From assembly GCF_038502225.1 (NCBI RefSeq), contig NC_091372.1, positions 9,738,524 to 9,802,523 of the forward strand: a stretch of 64,000 bases of DNA, read 5' to 3'. Below the pieces are notes generated by a model, which worked only from the letters and a program-made list of their open reading frames with translations, was not told the origin of the DNA and searched no databases. The DNA is from Cherax quadricarinatus. Taxonomy: Eukaryota; Arthropoda; Malacostraca; Decapoda; Parastacidae. A program made the translations under genes and the position numbers. Positions 51,491-62,640 of this stretch are shown here, piece after piece; the first letter of the stretch is position 1; each line of letters starts with the position of its first letter.

Positions 51491-51904
51491 TTTGTGTTGA
51501 TTTATCTTTCGGAGTGGATATATTTTAAATAGTCTTCAGTGCCATCTGCACATCATGACTGCTTGCTCAGACCTCTTAGAAATCTAAACTTGCTTCGGTC
51601 ACTGAGAGACGTGAGAAAATTATCCTCAGTATCCCACCTCTTCAATAACTACCTGCATATGCATGTATATGCGTAGTTGTGATATTTACAAAGCTCATTG
51701 ACCGTTTAGGTAACAAAGTGCTCCTAGCAATAAAAAACATGTAAAAATAAACCTAAGAGAAAATGTCCATCTAAAGGCTTAAAAGTTCCGAGATCCCTAC
51801 AGGCACCCCAGTAATTATAAAATACATGGAGACAGGAAGTTCTAATCCATAGACAAACTTAAAATGTGTTCCATAGTCAGTGGCTTACAACAAGCTATAC
51901 AGAC
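51491..51904. other. Non-coding stretch, nothing recognised
   Basis: About 410 A/T-rich bases, no feature seen. Confidence 0.5.
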
Positions 51905-52095
51905 AAAACTTTTGTCTTGATTTTTAACTCACAGGGTTAGCCACCCGCGATGACCCAATCAAGTCAGTGCATCATTGAGGACTGTCTTATTTCCATTGTG
52001 GTCCTTCAATCTTGTCCACCAGGATGCCACCCACACCAATCTGTTAACATCCAGGTACCTCCTGCTAGGTGAACAGGGGCAGCAGGTGTTGGGAA
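51905..52095 (-). mobile_element. SINE, 5'-truncated (40571 type)
   Basis: Minus-strand body and central core (TTTTTAACTCACAGGGTTAGCC, GGATGCCACCCACACC, CTGCTAGGTGAACAGGGGC on the plus strand). The tRNA head is missing. Confidence 0.8.
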
Positions 52096-52154
52096 ACTTA
52101 ATACTTGAGGTCTGATACTTAAGGTCTGTATTAGGTTTCATTTACTTATTGGTT

Positions 52155-52280
52155 AGGTAAGGTTCATCAGGAAACAGGACAAGCGTTTCCTGATGTGGGT
52201 TTTAAGTCATATGATGACCTGCCATAGGAGCTTTCAGTCATCTGACCGAGGCCTTCCTCTGGCTTGCCGGTCCACGCCTT
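52155..52280. repeat. Dispersed repeat with CAGGAAACAGG/CGTTTCCTG inverted motif
   Basis: Contains TCAGGAAACAGGACAAGCGTTTCCTGA-type small hairpin and TTCAGTCATCTGACCGAGGCC. Inverted relative at 61185-61312, fragment at 13240-13300. No ORF. Confidence 0.6.
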
Positions 52281-52493
52281 TAAAAATATTGGTTAATTCT
52301 AACCATTTAGTTATATGATTAATTAACTGCAGTGTAAGGCAAAGAAAATTCTCTTACATGGCACAAGAACAATGTGTAGGCAAGAGACTAAAATTATTCT
52401 TTGTTGCTAGAAAAGTATAAGTAAATCCCAGTGTTTATATTTGGGAATTTATACTTCCAAAATCCTATAAAAATCCTATTTTTGTGAAAAATA

Positions 52494-52682
52494 TTATTAT
52501 TATAATCAAAAAGAAGCGCTAAGCCACAAGGGCTATACAGCGCTGCAGGGTAGGGAAGGAAGCGAGGGTATCGGGTGGCAGAAAGGAGGAGGGATGATCA
52601 GTAGGTTACAGAAAACAGCGGGGCAGGGGATAGTGCGGGGGTAGAGGGTAGCAAGAGATTGAAGTAGAAAGGGCTGAAGGTA
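52494..52682 (-). mobile_element. I-clade LINE copy 2, 3' UTR
   Basis: Minus-strand 3' end finishing in TAA/TTA-type repeats (52494-52512), a hallmark of I-clade tails, preceded by CAGCGCTGTATAGCCC. It directly follows the ORF2 stop. Confidence 0.75.
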
Positions 52683-55600
52683 TCAGAATTTGTGAAGTAA
52701 GTCAGTTGTTGTCAAAAAGTCAATGAGAGAGTCTGGATGAAAGGTGGGTCCATCAGCGAGAAGGGAAGGTAAAGAGAGAGCAGCGGAGCAAAGACGACGA
52801 GAGGTAAATTCTGCGTGCTTGTTGATAAAGTGGGCAGTCCAACAGAATGTGGCTGACTGATAATGGAACCTGACAATTCTCACAGAGGAGCAGGGCGCCT
52901 CTCCATGAGATATCCATGAGTAAGACGAGTATGGCCAATGCGAAGACGGGAGAGAGTAGTCTCCCAACCTCGACACTGGTGGTAACAAGATGGCCAGTAA
53001 CCTATACTCGGTTTAATAGATTGAAGTTTGTTGCCGAGCATAGTAGACCAACGTTGTTGCAAACGGGTGTGAAGGTGGGAAGATATTGCAGCAAAATAGT
53101 CCGTAAATGGAATACCTCTATATGAAACTGGTAGGTCATGTGCTGGTGACCGCGCAGCAGTGTGCCTGTTCATTGCCCTGTACGTCAACATGACCAGGGA
53201 CCCAACAAAAAACAATATCTTTATACTTGGTAAAGATGCGGTGTAGCCAAAGTTGGATACGGAGGACTAATGGGTTAGGTGTATCAAATTTCTGTATAGC
53301 CTGTAAAGCACTAAGGGAGTCCGAGACAACCACAAATGATGACACAGGCATAGATGCAATACGGATAAGTGCTGCAAGGATGGCATACAATTCAGCAGTA
53401 AAAATACTAGCCGAAGATAGTAAATCCCCTCGTACGATGCTGTCTGGAAACACTGCTGCGAATCCTACGCTGTCAGAAGACTTAGAGCCATCTGTGTACA
53501 CAGCAATGGCATGAGAATGAGAGTGGACGTGGTCAAGAAAAAGAAAGTTGGGCTTTCGAGCAAGGGAGTGAGAAAGAACAGACTCGAACAGCTGGAACTT
53601 CCCAGGGGGTAGGGAAAAGTGAGATGCTACATGAACATAGAAAGGTGGTAATTGAAGAGAAGACAAGAGCGAATGAAGGTGAAGAGAGAAGGGACGGAGT
53701 AAACAGGGGTGGCGAACAAATAAAGAATGTCTACTAATATCAGTGACCATTCTATAAATGGGAGGATTGTGGAGATCATGAGAGCATACATATTAGCGAA
53801 GGCAATGGGCATCACGGCGATTGGATAAGGATGAAACGTTCGCTTCTGCATAGAGGCTCTCGACAGGGAAAGAGCGAAAAGCACCAAGGCATAAACGTAA
53901 TCCTTGGTTATGAATGGGGTTAAGGCTAGAGAAAGTAGCAAGAGATGCTGCTGAATAGATCTGGTCACCATAATCAAGTTTCGATAAAATGAGGGTGGAA
54001 TGTAGGCGAAGGAGGGTTCGACGATCAGCTCCCCATGAAAGATGAGCAAGGGTTTTGAAAAGGTTCAGCCGGCTGTGACAAGTTGCCTTCAGAGAGGTAA
54101 TGTGAGCTTTCCAGGATAACCTACGGTCAAAGAGGAGGCCCAGAAACTTGACTATCACGTTCAGGGATACGGGAGCCATAGAGGTACAAAGGATGATCAG
54201 AGATGACAGAGCGTCTAGTGAAAGTAATTTGGTGGGTTTTAGTGCTGGAAAATTTAAACCCATGTGCGGTGGCCCAATTGGAAACACGGTCGACCGCATG
54301 CTGGAGAAACTGTAATGAGGTGACAGTCAGCGCCTGCACAGGTAATAGCGAAGTCATCAACATAGAGTGATGACCAAATATGTGATGGAAGACTAGAGGT
54401 CAAATCATTAATAGCAAGGAGAAAAAGTGTTGTGCTCAGAACACATCCCTGGGGAACACCTTCAGCTTGGATAAAGTCCGGGGAAAGCACATTATTAACC
54501 CGAACACTGAAATGCCTGTCAGTTAAAAAGTTCTTAAGGAAGGATGGTAGATTGCCTCGAAGGCCTAAGGAGTGGGCTTGGGCTAAAATATTATACCTCC
54601 AAGTTGTGTCATATGCCTTCTCAAGGTCAAAAAAATATGGCAATAACTGAGTGGATATTCGCAAAGGCATTACGAACATACGTATCCAAGCGTAGTAAGG
54701 GGTCTATGGTAGAACGTCCCTTACGAAAGCCATATTGACGAGTGGAGAGACTGTTGTGTGTCTCTAAATACCACACTAAACATCTATTTGCCAGGCATTC
54801 CATCACTTTACAAACTGCACTGGTAAGAGCAATGGGACGATAGTTGGAGGCTTCATGTCCTGTAGTGCCTCGTTTGTGGAAAGGGAGAACAATGGCAGAT
54901 TTCCACAGCTGTGGAAGAACTCCTTGTGACCAAATAAGATTGTAAAGGCATAATAGGACTGCAAGGGCTGACTGATGTAAATGTTGTAGCATATGAATGT
55001 GAATGTCGTTGGGCCCAGCTGCCGATGATCGGCAAGCTGAGTGTGTTGCCTCCAGTTCTTGAAGTGTAAAAGGCACATTATACTGTTCTTCTCTGAGAGA
55101 AGAAAAGTCCAAGGGTGCTAACTCTCTGGCAGACTTTGAGGAAAGAAACGAGGGGCATGGATGGAGTCCCTGAGAAATATGGACCAGATGATTGCCAATT
55201 TCATTGGCAACATCTAGTGGGTTTGCTATATCATTACCCACAACCCGCAGAACAGGAGCCGGGTCAGGAGAATATTTACCACTCAGTTCTCGTACTTTTT
55301 TCCAGACTGCACTCAGAGGAAGCAGAGGTGATGGTGGAGACAATCTCGCCAGCAAGTGCGTTTAGCGTCACGGAGATGACACGGTGAGCGATCGCACGCT
55401 TCTGCTTAAAATCAAGAAGTCTCTCCGTGGTTCTATTGTACCGGTACCTGTCCCATGCAGCAGGTTTCAAACGTACTGCACGAGCACAAGCAGGAGACCA
55501 CCAAGGCACGCATTTCTGAGAATGCCTGCCCGAAGTTTGGGGTATACAATTAGAAGCAAGAGGTTAAAACGGAGGAGGAAGAGCTGTAAAAGCTCATCAA

Positions 55601-56345
55601 TGGAGGATGAAGGAGGAACCTCTCTAAAAACAGTTAGGTGTGAGTAAAGGTTCCAATTTGCCTGATCAAATTGCCAGCGTGGGATGCGAAGAGGTGGTGA
55701 ATATGAAGGGGAAGAAAGAATGATTGGGAAATGACCGCTGTCATGTAAGTCCAGGAGAACAGACCAAGTGAAGTCTAATGCGGCAGAGGAAGAGCAGACA
55801 GAGATGCAAGAGAGAGTGAGTCGGAGGATCAAAATGGGTGCGAGTACCTGTATTTAAAACATGGAAGGGGTGGGTGGCAAGAAAAGCCTCTAACTGAATG
55901 CCATGGGAATCACAGTGAGATCCCCCCACTGAGGAAACGATGGGTATTAAAATCGCCAAGTAACAGAATCGGTGGCGGTAATGACTTAACAAGAAAGGCA
56001 ATATCCAGAATAGATAATGCCCGAGAAGGAGAGAGATATAAAGAACAGAGCGTATACCACCTATGCAAGTGGATACGGGCTGCTGTGTAATGCAGCGAAG
56101 TACGAACAAATAGCTGATGGTACAGAATATCATTGTGTAAAAGAAGGGCACTCTCATTAAAGGTCCCATCAGGAAAAGGATCTGAAGAATACAATAAATT
56201 ATAGCCTGAGATGGGAGAGATAACAGCAGAGTAATTTTGGTTCCTGAAAGCAAACACCAACAGGGGAAAACTGGAAGAGTAACATCTGAAGCTCACTGCG
56301 ATTACCCCTGAGGCCGCGTATATTCCACTGTAAATAGGCCATGAT
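52683..56345 (-). pseudogene. I-clade LINE ORF2, copy 2: endonuclease, RT, RNase H, C-terminal knuckle
   Basis: Near full-length relative of 42538-45737. Minus-strand order: endonuclease (start by the ATG near 56342; LLLGDFNTHRF), RT (SSAAGPNDIHIHML, NYRPIALTSAVCKVM, YGFRKGRSTIDP, EGVPQGCVLSTTLFLLAINDL, SLYVDDFAI), RNase H (AVYTDGSKSSDSVGFAAVF, ELYAILAAL, VVSDSLSALQAIQ, CWVPGHVDVQGNEQAH) and a C-terminal segment RLRIGHTRLTHGYLM with CENC...HILLDC. About ten frameshifts divide it. RNase H Asp, Glu and Asp positions are visible. It keeps the 3' end that copy 1 lacks. Confidence 0.9.
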
Positions 56346-56389
56346 TGGCAATGATAAAGATACTTTAAATCCTCAGGAAAGGGTTCCTA

Positions 56390-58290
56390 CAGACTAGAGG
56401 GGTTAGAAAAGTCCACATGCGGAGGCAGCGGAAAACGTTCAAGCAGCGAAGGAATGGTGCGCTGTGAAAAAAGGAGTTGCTCAGATGGAGGAGAGGAGAG
56501 AGAAGGAACAGAGGGTGTATCAGTGTCCATTGATGGTTTGGTCTCTGCAATATATTCAGTGTGTTTCGGAATTCAGAGACGTTGTATGGGAGACAACATT
56601 GGAGATGGTAGGGGGAGGATGACTAAAGATCAGAGCTGTAATGGACTGTACCAAGGTAGGGGGGGGGACGAAAGGGTGGAGGGAATTGGAGAAGTAGTGT
56701 GGAAGGGGGCAGAAGAGGCAGAAACCTGGGAGGTGGCAGAAGAGGAAGAAACCTGGGAGGGAACAGGGGAGGTAGGTATAGTACAAGGAGGAGGGTGAAC
56801 CTCTACACTTGTAACAGAGCCAGTGAGAGTGGAAGAACCCAGTACAGAGACAGGGAAGGTAAAATGAGGAGGTGGAAGTAGGGAAGGAGGGGGTAAAGGA
56901 CCTTTTTTTGACTGAGAAGTAGAGGGATGATTGGGAGGAGGTGTCATACGAGGTCTCGTTGATACTGAGACTTGTGAGGGAGAACACGAAGAAGCGTGAA
57001 CAGACTTAAGGCGGTGAAGTAGGGGCGTCTGAGCCTAGGACAGCAAAAGAATTAGATACAGGAGTGACTATGGGAGAGGTAACCACAGAGGAGGCTGCAG
57101 AAGATAGGACCCCAGAAGTGGGGGGACGTTTTGAAACACGGGAATAAGAAACATGAGGTAGTCAACTCGGAGGCTAAGATGAGAAACTGCCATGGCATAC
57201 GGGAGACCTTCTGCCTCTTTTAGGTAACGGATTTCCCACTCATTTAAGTAGACTTGGCAATGGCGAGAGTACGAAGGGCGAGCCTCAAGACAATTAAGGC
57301 AAGAGGGAGGTCGATTGCAAGACATATTAGAATGGTCATCGGCACCACAGACTTGGCATTCAGCTATGGATCTGCAATATTTAGCTGGATGGCCAAATCG
57401 CCAGCAATTTCTACACTGCTGTGGTGTAGGGATCACCTTTCAAACTTGTAACCGATGTCCCACCACAAACTGAGGATAGGAGTTCACGGCTGTCAAAAGT
57501 TAAATGAGCCACATTGCTAGGGAATCGCCTCTGCCCGCAGGCAGGAAGAACATAAGTGTCTACCTTGAGGATTGGGAGATCTTGGAGTTCCAGCTGTTCA
57601 AGAATGTCATTGCCACATGTCTGGAAATTTTGTTGAACTATGGTATGGGGCAGAATGACGGTACCACTGCAAGAATTGAGGGAATGTTTTTCAAGTGACA
57701 GGAACAGTATCTATATGGGAAAGAAGAGAAAGATCAAGAGTTTGGGTAGCATTCTGTACAGTGATGATGCGCGTACCGCTCTTAAGAGCATGAAAAGAAA
57801 TATCTTTACCAACATGGCGTAGGAGTGCCTTGCCAATACTGAGAAAAATAGGCGGTAGAGGAAGTCGGTCGTAAAGTGAAGAATTTAGTCCATTGTGCAG
57901 TCTGAAACTGAGCATGGAAAGGGAGTGCAGGATGTGTTGATCTTTTCTGAGAAGAACGAGAAGGTGGAGAAGTATCATCAGCAGGTAACTGTCTTTAGCG
58001 TTTAGGCATGGGACCAGAATTGTCAGACGCGGAATGGGCGGGCGATTCAAAAATTGCTGCACCGTAGAGGGAGAGGCCGGAATCATAGTCAAAGGAGAAC
58101 AGAGGTCAGATAAATCAAAGGAGTCAGTCGAGACCTAAGTACCTGAAGTGGGTGAGGAAATAGCACCGGCAAGAGGTACAGAGGCATGAGGAGTGTCTGA
58201 AGAGTGGTCCAAAGATGAGGCGGGGTCAGAACGGAGTGCGGTATCAAGAAGGGGCCCGGGGGAATCAGGTTCATGGACTAGGGCTGCCAT
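56390..58290 (-). pseudogene. I-clade LINE ORF1, copy 2
   Basis: Probable start at 58288-58290 (MAALVHEPD). Zinc knuckles CRNCWRFGHPAKYC and CQVCGADDHSNMSC at about 57420-57330, then CLNCLEARPSYSRHC; Ser/Pro-rich C-terminus ends near 56390, just before ORF2. Several frameshifts. The third knuckle overlaps RHCQVYLNEWEIRYL, as in copy 1. Confidence 0.8.
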
Positions 58291-58990
58291 GGTTAGGTTA
58301 CTTTTCTTTTTGTTCAAGAAAAAAAATAAATAAAAATAAAAAAAAAAGAATTAAAAAAGGGGGGACTGGGGAGGGATAGTTCCTAGGAGGAATGAAAGGG
58401 CCAGAAATCTCCCTCCGTGCCCAAGAGGACCTCAGCACTGCAAGTAACGTAGATGCAGCATGGAACCCATGCCATACCCTACCCATCATGCCAGTAAACT
58501 AGCAATCCCGGATAGCAACCTCACATCTGCCGAGCTACCTCGGTGGACAAAAGAGAGGGTGAACAGATATCCGCCACAAAGCATACCTCCTTCAGCCACC
58601 ACCTCTGGAATCCGAAAGGTGGCTTCCAGAGATACACCAGTCGCCCTAAAGACACCCAAAGCCACTCTCCCGGATACTGGAGAAGGATCGGGACATCCCC
58701 AGGCGATCCAGATTCCACGGCAAACTACGCCACCGCCAAGAACCTCAATGGAATGGGATGGACCCCGTACCCTTTCCCCTACCTGGGAACTAGCGTGCCT
58801 GTGGGAAAAATCCCAAAGGCCAAAAAGGGGAAGGGCAAAAGGGAGGGGTGGGGAGGGGGAGGATGGGGAGGATGGGATAGGGAAGGGGGGATTGGGGGGT
58901 AATTAGGTTCGGTCTGAGGAAGGAGACAGACGGGTCTAATTCCTCAGACCAAGAGCCTCTTCACCACGCCAAGGAGCCCCCCTTGAAGAG
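58291..58990 (-). mobile_element. I-clade LINE copy 2, probable 5' UTR
   Basis: 700 bases upstream of ORF1 on the minus strand. It includes an A-rich run (58318-58356 on the plus strand) and a G-rich block (58800-58900). It finishes near 58990 with a hairpin-forming pair, GGTCTGAGGAAGGAGACAGA and TAATTCCTCAGACC (58910-58950). Plus-strand open frames here carry no recognisable domain. The 5' boundary is inferred from loss of compositional bias. Confidence 0.5.
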
Positions 58991-59389
58991 GTTGTGAAAA
59001 ATAAACCAGTGCTTAACATTTGAAACCAGTATCCCAATTTTCTGCATGGAAATCAAAATCCCAATTTGTTTAACGAAATTAGTAAAAAGTGTATGAATAT
59101 TATAATATTTTATTTCTACAAGTAAATGATACAACTTGTACAGACCATAGCCGACATCAGTGACAATATAATAATTGTGTAATATTTTTCTTACAATTTT
59201 CCTGAATTTAAAGTATATATATGTACATACAGTAGACCGTTTAACAGTTTTGTTTGGCACGTTTTGGTCATAGCACTTGAAAAATTCTGGCATATTTTGG
59301 GATAACTCTTCGTAAAATCAACTTAGCACTGTTCAGTTTGCGGGAGGGGCAAAAATTTGGAATGCGTGTCGCCCACGGGATACACTCTG
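58991..59389. other. Non-coding stretch, nothing recognised
   Basis: About 400 A/T-rich bases without supported features. Confidence 0.5.
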
Positions 59390-59525
59390 CTATATAGAAT
59401 TTTCCCGTTTATGCAGAGCAATTCCCTCAAATTGAGTTTTGTCCACAGGATGCGATCCACACTAGTCTACTAACACCCGGGTACCTACTTACTGCTAGGT
59501 CAACATGGACAGCAGGTATCTAAAG
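59390..59525 (-). mobile_element. SINE core fragment
   Basis: Minus-strand central core and body of the 48700 type: TTTTGTCCACAGGATGCGATC and ACACCCGGGTACCTACTTAC on the plus strand. Confidence 0.7.
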
Positions 59526-59704
59526 CCAAGACTGACCTGACAGCTTCAGCAGAGTGAGGAACATGACTTGCCTTCTGTCTCCAGATAAGATTCCTGCCAC
59601 CAACACGATACACTAGTGATTTTAAATGTCCTACTAAAATCATCCCTTCGGGAATGGCTCTTGATTCAGGAACTGGAGCTATCTTTTTTACTTTGTGCGA
59701 CCCC

Positions 59705-59815
59705 TACTATAAGAATATAAGAAAGGAGGAACACTGCAGTAGTCTTGTTGGCCCATACTGGGCAGGTTCTTCACAAATCCAACCCACTAAAGAATATTTG
59801 CCCACAAACAGTACT
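59705..59815. repeat. Dispersed repeat fragment
   Basis: AAGAAAGGAGGAACACTGCAG and TTGGCCCATACTGGGCAGG recur, with changes, at 61890-61995. Neither copy has coding potential. Confidence 0.65.
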
Positions 59816-59983
59816 TACCTAACTAATTTCTCTTATTCTATTTTGTGTGTAGATGCCTATGTATTATTTTATTTGGGATTCTTTATGTAGAATATTTGGT
59901 AGCACTGCAATTACTTCTCTGTATTGTGCCCGTATCTTCACGTATGTTATATTCTACACATTAAACATGGGTACGTGAAGGTG

Positions 59984-60290
59984 TCCCGTAGCTCGAACAC
60001 TAGCGCATTCAGCTCACACACTGAGGTCTGGAGTTCGAATCTCCTCCAGTATGGCTGGAAAACATTAGGGACGTGTTTCCATTAGACACCTGCTGTCCCT
60101 GTTCACCCATCAGTTCAAAATGGGTACCTGGGTGTTAGTGGACTGGTGTGGGTCGCATCCTGGGACAAAACTGACCTAATTTGTGGGAAATGCTCTGCAT
60201 AACAAGCGGCTTTCTGTATAGTAATGTCATTGATGTCAGCTATGGTCTGTATACCTTGTACTTGTAGTAAATAAAGATACTATACACTAG
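59984..60290 (+). mobile_element. tRNA-headed SINE (48700 type), near full length
   Basis: tRNA-like head 59987-60052 with A-box-like GTAGCTCGAACACTAGCGC and B-box GGAGTTCGAATCTCC. Central core 60095-60165, body with ATGTCATTGATGTCAGC and TGTATACCTTGTACTTGTA, ending AATAAAGATA at about 60285. It is longer in the middle than the 48700 copy, with an extra TGTGGGAAATGCTCTGCATA segment. Confidence 0.88.
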
Positions 60291-61184
60291 CAAGCGTGGG
60301 TACTCTATTACACTTTCCCTACAGGGACTCGCCACAGTGAGGTAATCATAATTGTTCTAAGCAAGTGACAAATAACTCAAGACTCCTTAAATCATGAATC
60401 ACTATTAAATCTATTAAAAAAAAATGCCTTGAAACTTACATTAGTTAAAAGTAAAGATATGTCCTCTATTATACTTCCAACACGAAAAAGTATATAAAAT
60501 CAATTTTGTATTATCAATGTATAAAGAAAACGAATCGAATAGGGTGCTAATTTTTATTCTGGTAGTGATGGTGAGGTTCGTAGATACAGACATGTTTACA
60601 TGCAGCCAATTGCAAGGAATACATTTTCTTTTCCATCAGATTCTTAGTATTCTGCTATACGGGGGTTTACCCTATGTAACAGGTTTAAACAATCAGAAGT
60701 GTCTGAACGTGACTGATTAAAGGAAAGAGGACGTGCAACACAGTGTGGCGAAGCTGAACCATGTTGAGTGCTGTATATCGTGGGGTGATGAAATACTACT
60801 TATAGATCTGTCATGCTTATACTGCTATAAGTTTACCTATACCTATGCCTGTATCTTGTTCGTGAAATATTCAGTAGATACATAAATGTGTCTTACATCG
60901 GAAGAGCTTCAGTGAGAAGGGTTGGTGCTGGCAGGACACTTTACTAGAAAGAGCTCCCTGAAACAAGACATTTCAATATTTTTATTTACCATCTGTGTGA
61001 AAAAAAAAGGCAGATAATCCCTCATGCAGACAAAATTATTGCCCAGTATTATCTTTTTGAAAAGATGGGTGGGAGGCCAGATGGGCTTAATCATATTTTA
61101 AATGACTGAATCATAAGAGACAATACAAGTTATTTGAACATATCCTCGATATAATCAAACCCACATTTTTTTAAAAGGGTGGGC
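60291..61184. other. Non-coding stretch
   Basis: About 900 bases, A/T-rich, no supported gene or repeat. Short open frames at 60517-60720 and 60909-61094 lack any domain or splice context I can defend. Confidence 0.5.
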
Positions 61185-61312
61185 CGGTAGGCCAGCAGAA
61201 GGCCTCTGTCAGATGACCAAAAGCTCCAGCTGTGGATCATCATATGACTAAGACCCGCGTGAGGAAACACTGGTCCTGTTTCCAGACAAACTTTACCTAA
61301 CCTAGGTGATAA
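61185..61312. repeat. Dispersed repeat, inverted relative of 52155-52280
   Basis: GAGGAAACACTGGTCCTGTTTCC and CAGAAGGCCTCTGTCAGATGA-type wording match the other copy in reverse complement. Confidence 0.6.
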
Positions 61313-61359
61313 ATAGTTTAAAAACCAACAAGTTAAAGATTGAGACACTTATGCAAGAT

Positions 61360-61500
61360 ATGGGAATCTTTATTGAGGAAACGTTTCACCACACAGTGGC
61401 TTCCTCAGTCCAATACAAAGCAGAAAGGTGTAAGGAGGAGGAGTTTGAGGTAATCAGTCCCTCAGCCAGGAGTCGATGTTTTCAGTCCATCACCTTTCTA
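61360..61500 (+). repeat. Hairpin-core repeat (GAAACGTTTC family)
   Basis: GAGGAAACGTTTCACC, a small CCAC...GTGG stem, TTCCTCAGTCC, then GGTAATCAGTCCCTCAGCC. A minus-oriented relative is at 36490-36613. Confidence 0.65.
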
Positions 61501-61889
61501 CTTTACCTAACCTAACTTAGTGCATGTTGATATGCAGAGTAAATCTTCCAAATACGTACACAAAATTTTTGTGTATGGATCTGTTACTGTACTCAGCCAA
61601 ATTATTACATCCATGAAGAATCTAAACCCATCGGGGCAATAAGGTGTTTGGGGACGGAGGGTAATCGGTAGATTTAAAGAATGGAGGGGGAGAGGTTTGC
61701 TCCAATTCCCTGAATCAAGAGTCCATCAGAGGGTATATAACCAGTTTAGAAAGACACTAAGCAAACACTAGTACACATTAGAAGTTTTGGGTAAAGGGAT
61801 CATTGTCCCGTAATTTTACAAACATTATTACAGCACCTGGAAAATATGGGGAAATAATGTTTGATTCAGTGGCAAGACACCTATCTCCT

Positions 61890-61995
61890 AAGAACATACG
61901 AATGAAATAACACTGCAGGAGGCCTACTGGCCCATACAAGGCAGGCCCTTATCAAACCCTACCCAAGAATTTACACCAGTACCCACGGGAGTGTG
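61890..61995. repeat. Dispersed repeat fragment (relative of 59705-59815)
   Basis: AAATAACACTGCAGGAGGCC and TACTGGCCCATACAAGGCAG correspond to the earlier copy. Confidence 0.65.
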
Positions 61996-62082
61996 TTTAG
62001 AAAGGTTCCTAAATATTTTCAACCTTATAGGTTTTCTATTTGTATCTAAAATATATTTATGAAGAATGTGGGTTTAACTTAC

Positions 62083-62223
62083 CACAGGCACCTGGCTTGA
62101 TTGATGGGTCGTTACATATCGCTATATTCAAGAAACACTGGTTAGAGTAAACCGTGCCAGTGCTGTCACAAACAGGTTGGTAGACCTCAGGACAAAACCG
62201 GGGACACTCCGGCTGTGTCACAC
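62083..62223 (-). CDS. Kazal-type serine protease inhibitor, single internal exon
   Basis: 141-bp exon on the minus strand with a good acceptor (TGCATTTTCACAG ending at 62224) and a strong donor (G|GTAAGT, intron starting at 62082). It enters with two codon bases and leaves with one base, so both introns are phase 1 and the exon is symmetric, as is usual for shuffled Kazal modules. Six cysteines fit the Kazal spacing C-x3-C-x7-C-x10-C-x6-C-x9-C, with PVC and VYSNQC in the expected places. By position the reactive-site P1 residue is Glu (C-P-E-V). Kazal domains block serine proteases outside cells; in crustaceans they act in immunity and digestion. No signal peptide or sister exon is visible here. 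The rest of the gene must lie in or beyond the flanking repeats. Confidence 0.9.
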
Positions 62224-62494
62224 CTGTGAAAATGCAATTATTAAAGAGGCAGTTTGGGCATTTAGAAAGGATAGTACAGAATAAGATGAAGCTAGTAGGC
62301 TTATGAAGAACACGAGTGGGTGTATTTGGGAATGAGTTGAACCTGCCTAGCATGAGTTAGTTTGCTGCACGTCTCTCAACCTGTACATTATGAGATAAAT
62401 GTGATGGTAACATTGTGAGGTTGTCATGGTAATGCTGGAGTTGTATATATTTAGGTAGAATTACCGACAATATGTAAAAGGCCACAAGTACACC
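62224..62494 (-). other. Intron sequence upstream of the Kazal exon
   Basis: Non-coding on the minus strand immediately 5' of the exon acceptor. No further Kazal cysteine pattern in any frame. Confidence 0.5.
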
Positions 62495-62640
62495 TAATGT
62501 GGCATTTTATCGTGGCAACGTTTCGCTCTCCATGAGCTTTGTCAAACCGTTACAAACAGTACATGGACACAGGGTATATATAGACAGAGTGAATTGTGAG
62601 GTGCGGAGGCGGGTACTAGCGGTAACGGTTTATCGTACGA
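62495..62640 (+). repeat. Hairpin-core repeat (ACGTTTCGCTC type)
   Basis: GGCAACGTTTCGCTCTCCATG, a GCTC...GAGC stem, then TTTGTCAAACCG and GACACAGGGTATATATAGAC. It resembles the cores at 48549 and 61380. The 84-codon open frame across it is a by-product. Confidence 0.6.

Noticed and set aside
58460..58906. 148-aa plus-strand ORF with Pro/Gly-rich sequence
   Set aside because: Lies antisense to the probable 5' UTR of the I-clade element; openness explained by G/C-biased sequence.
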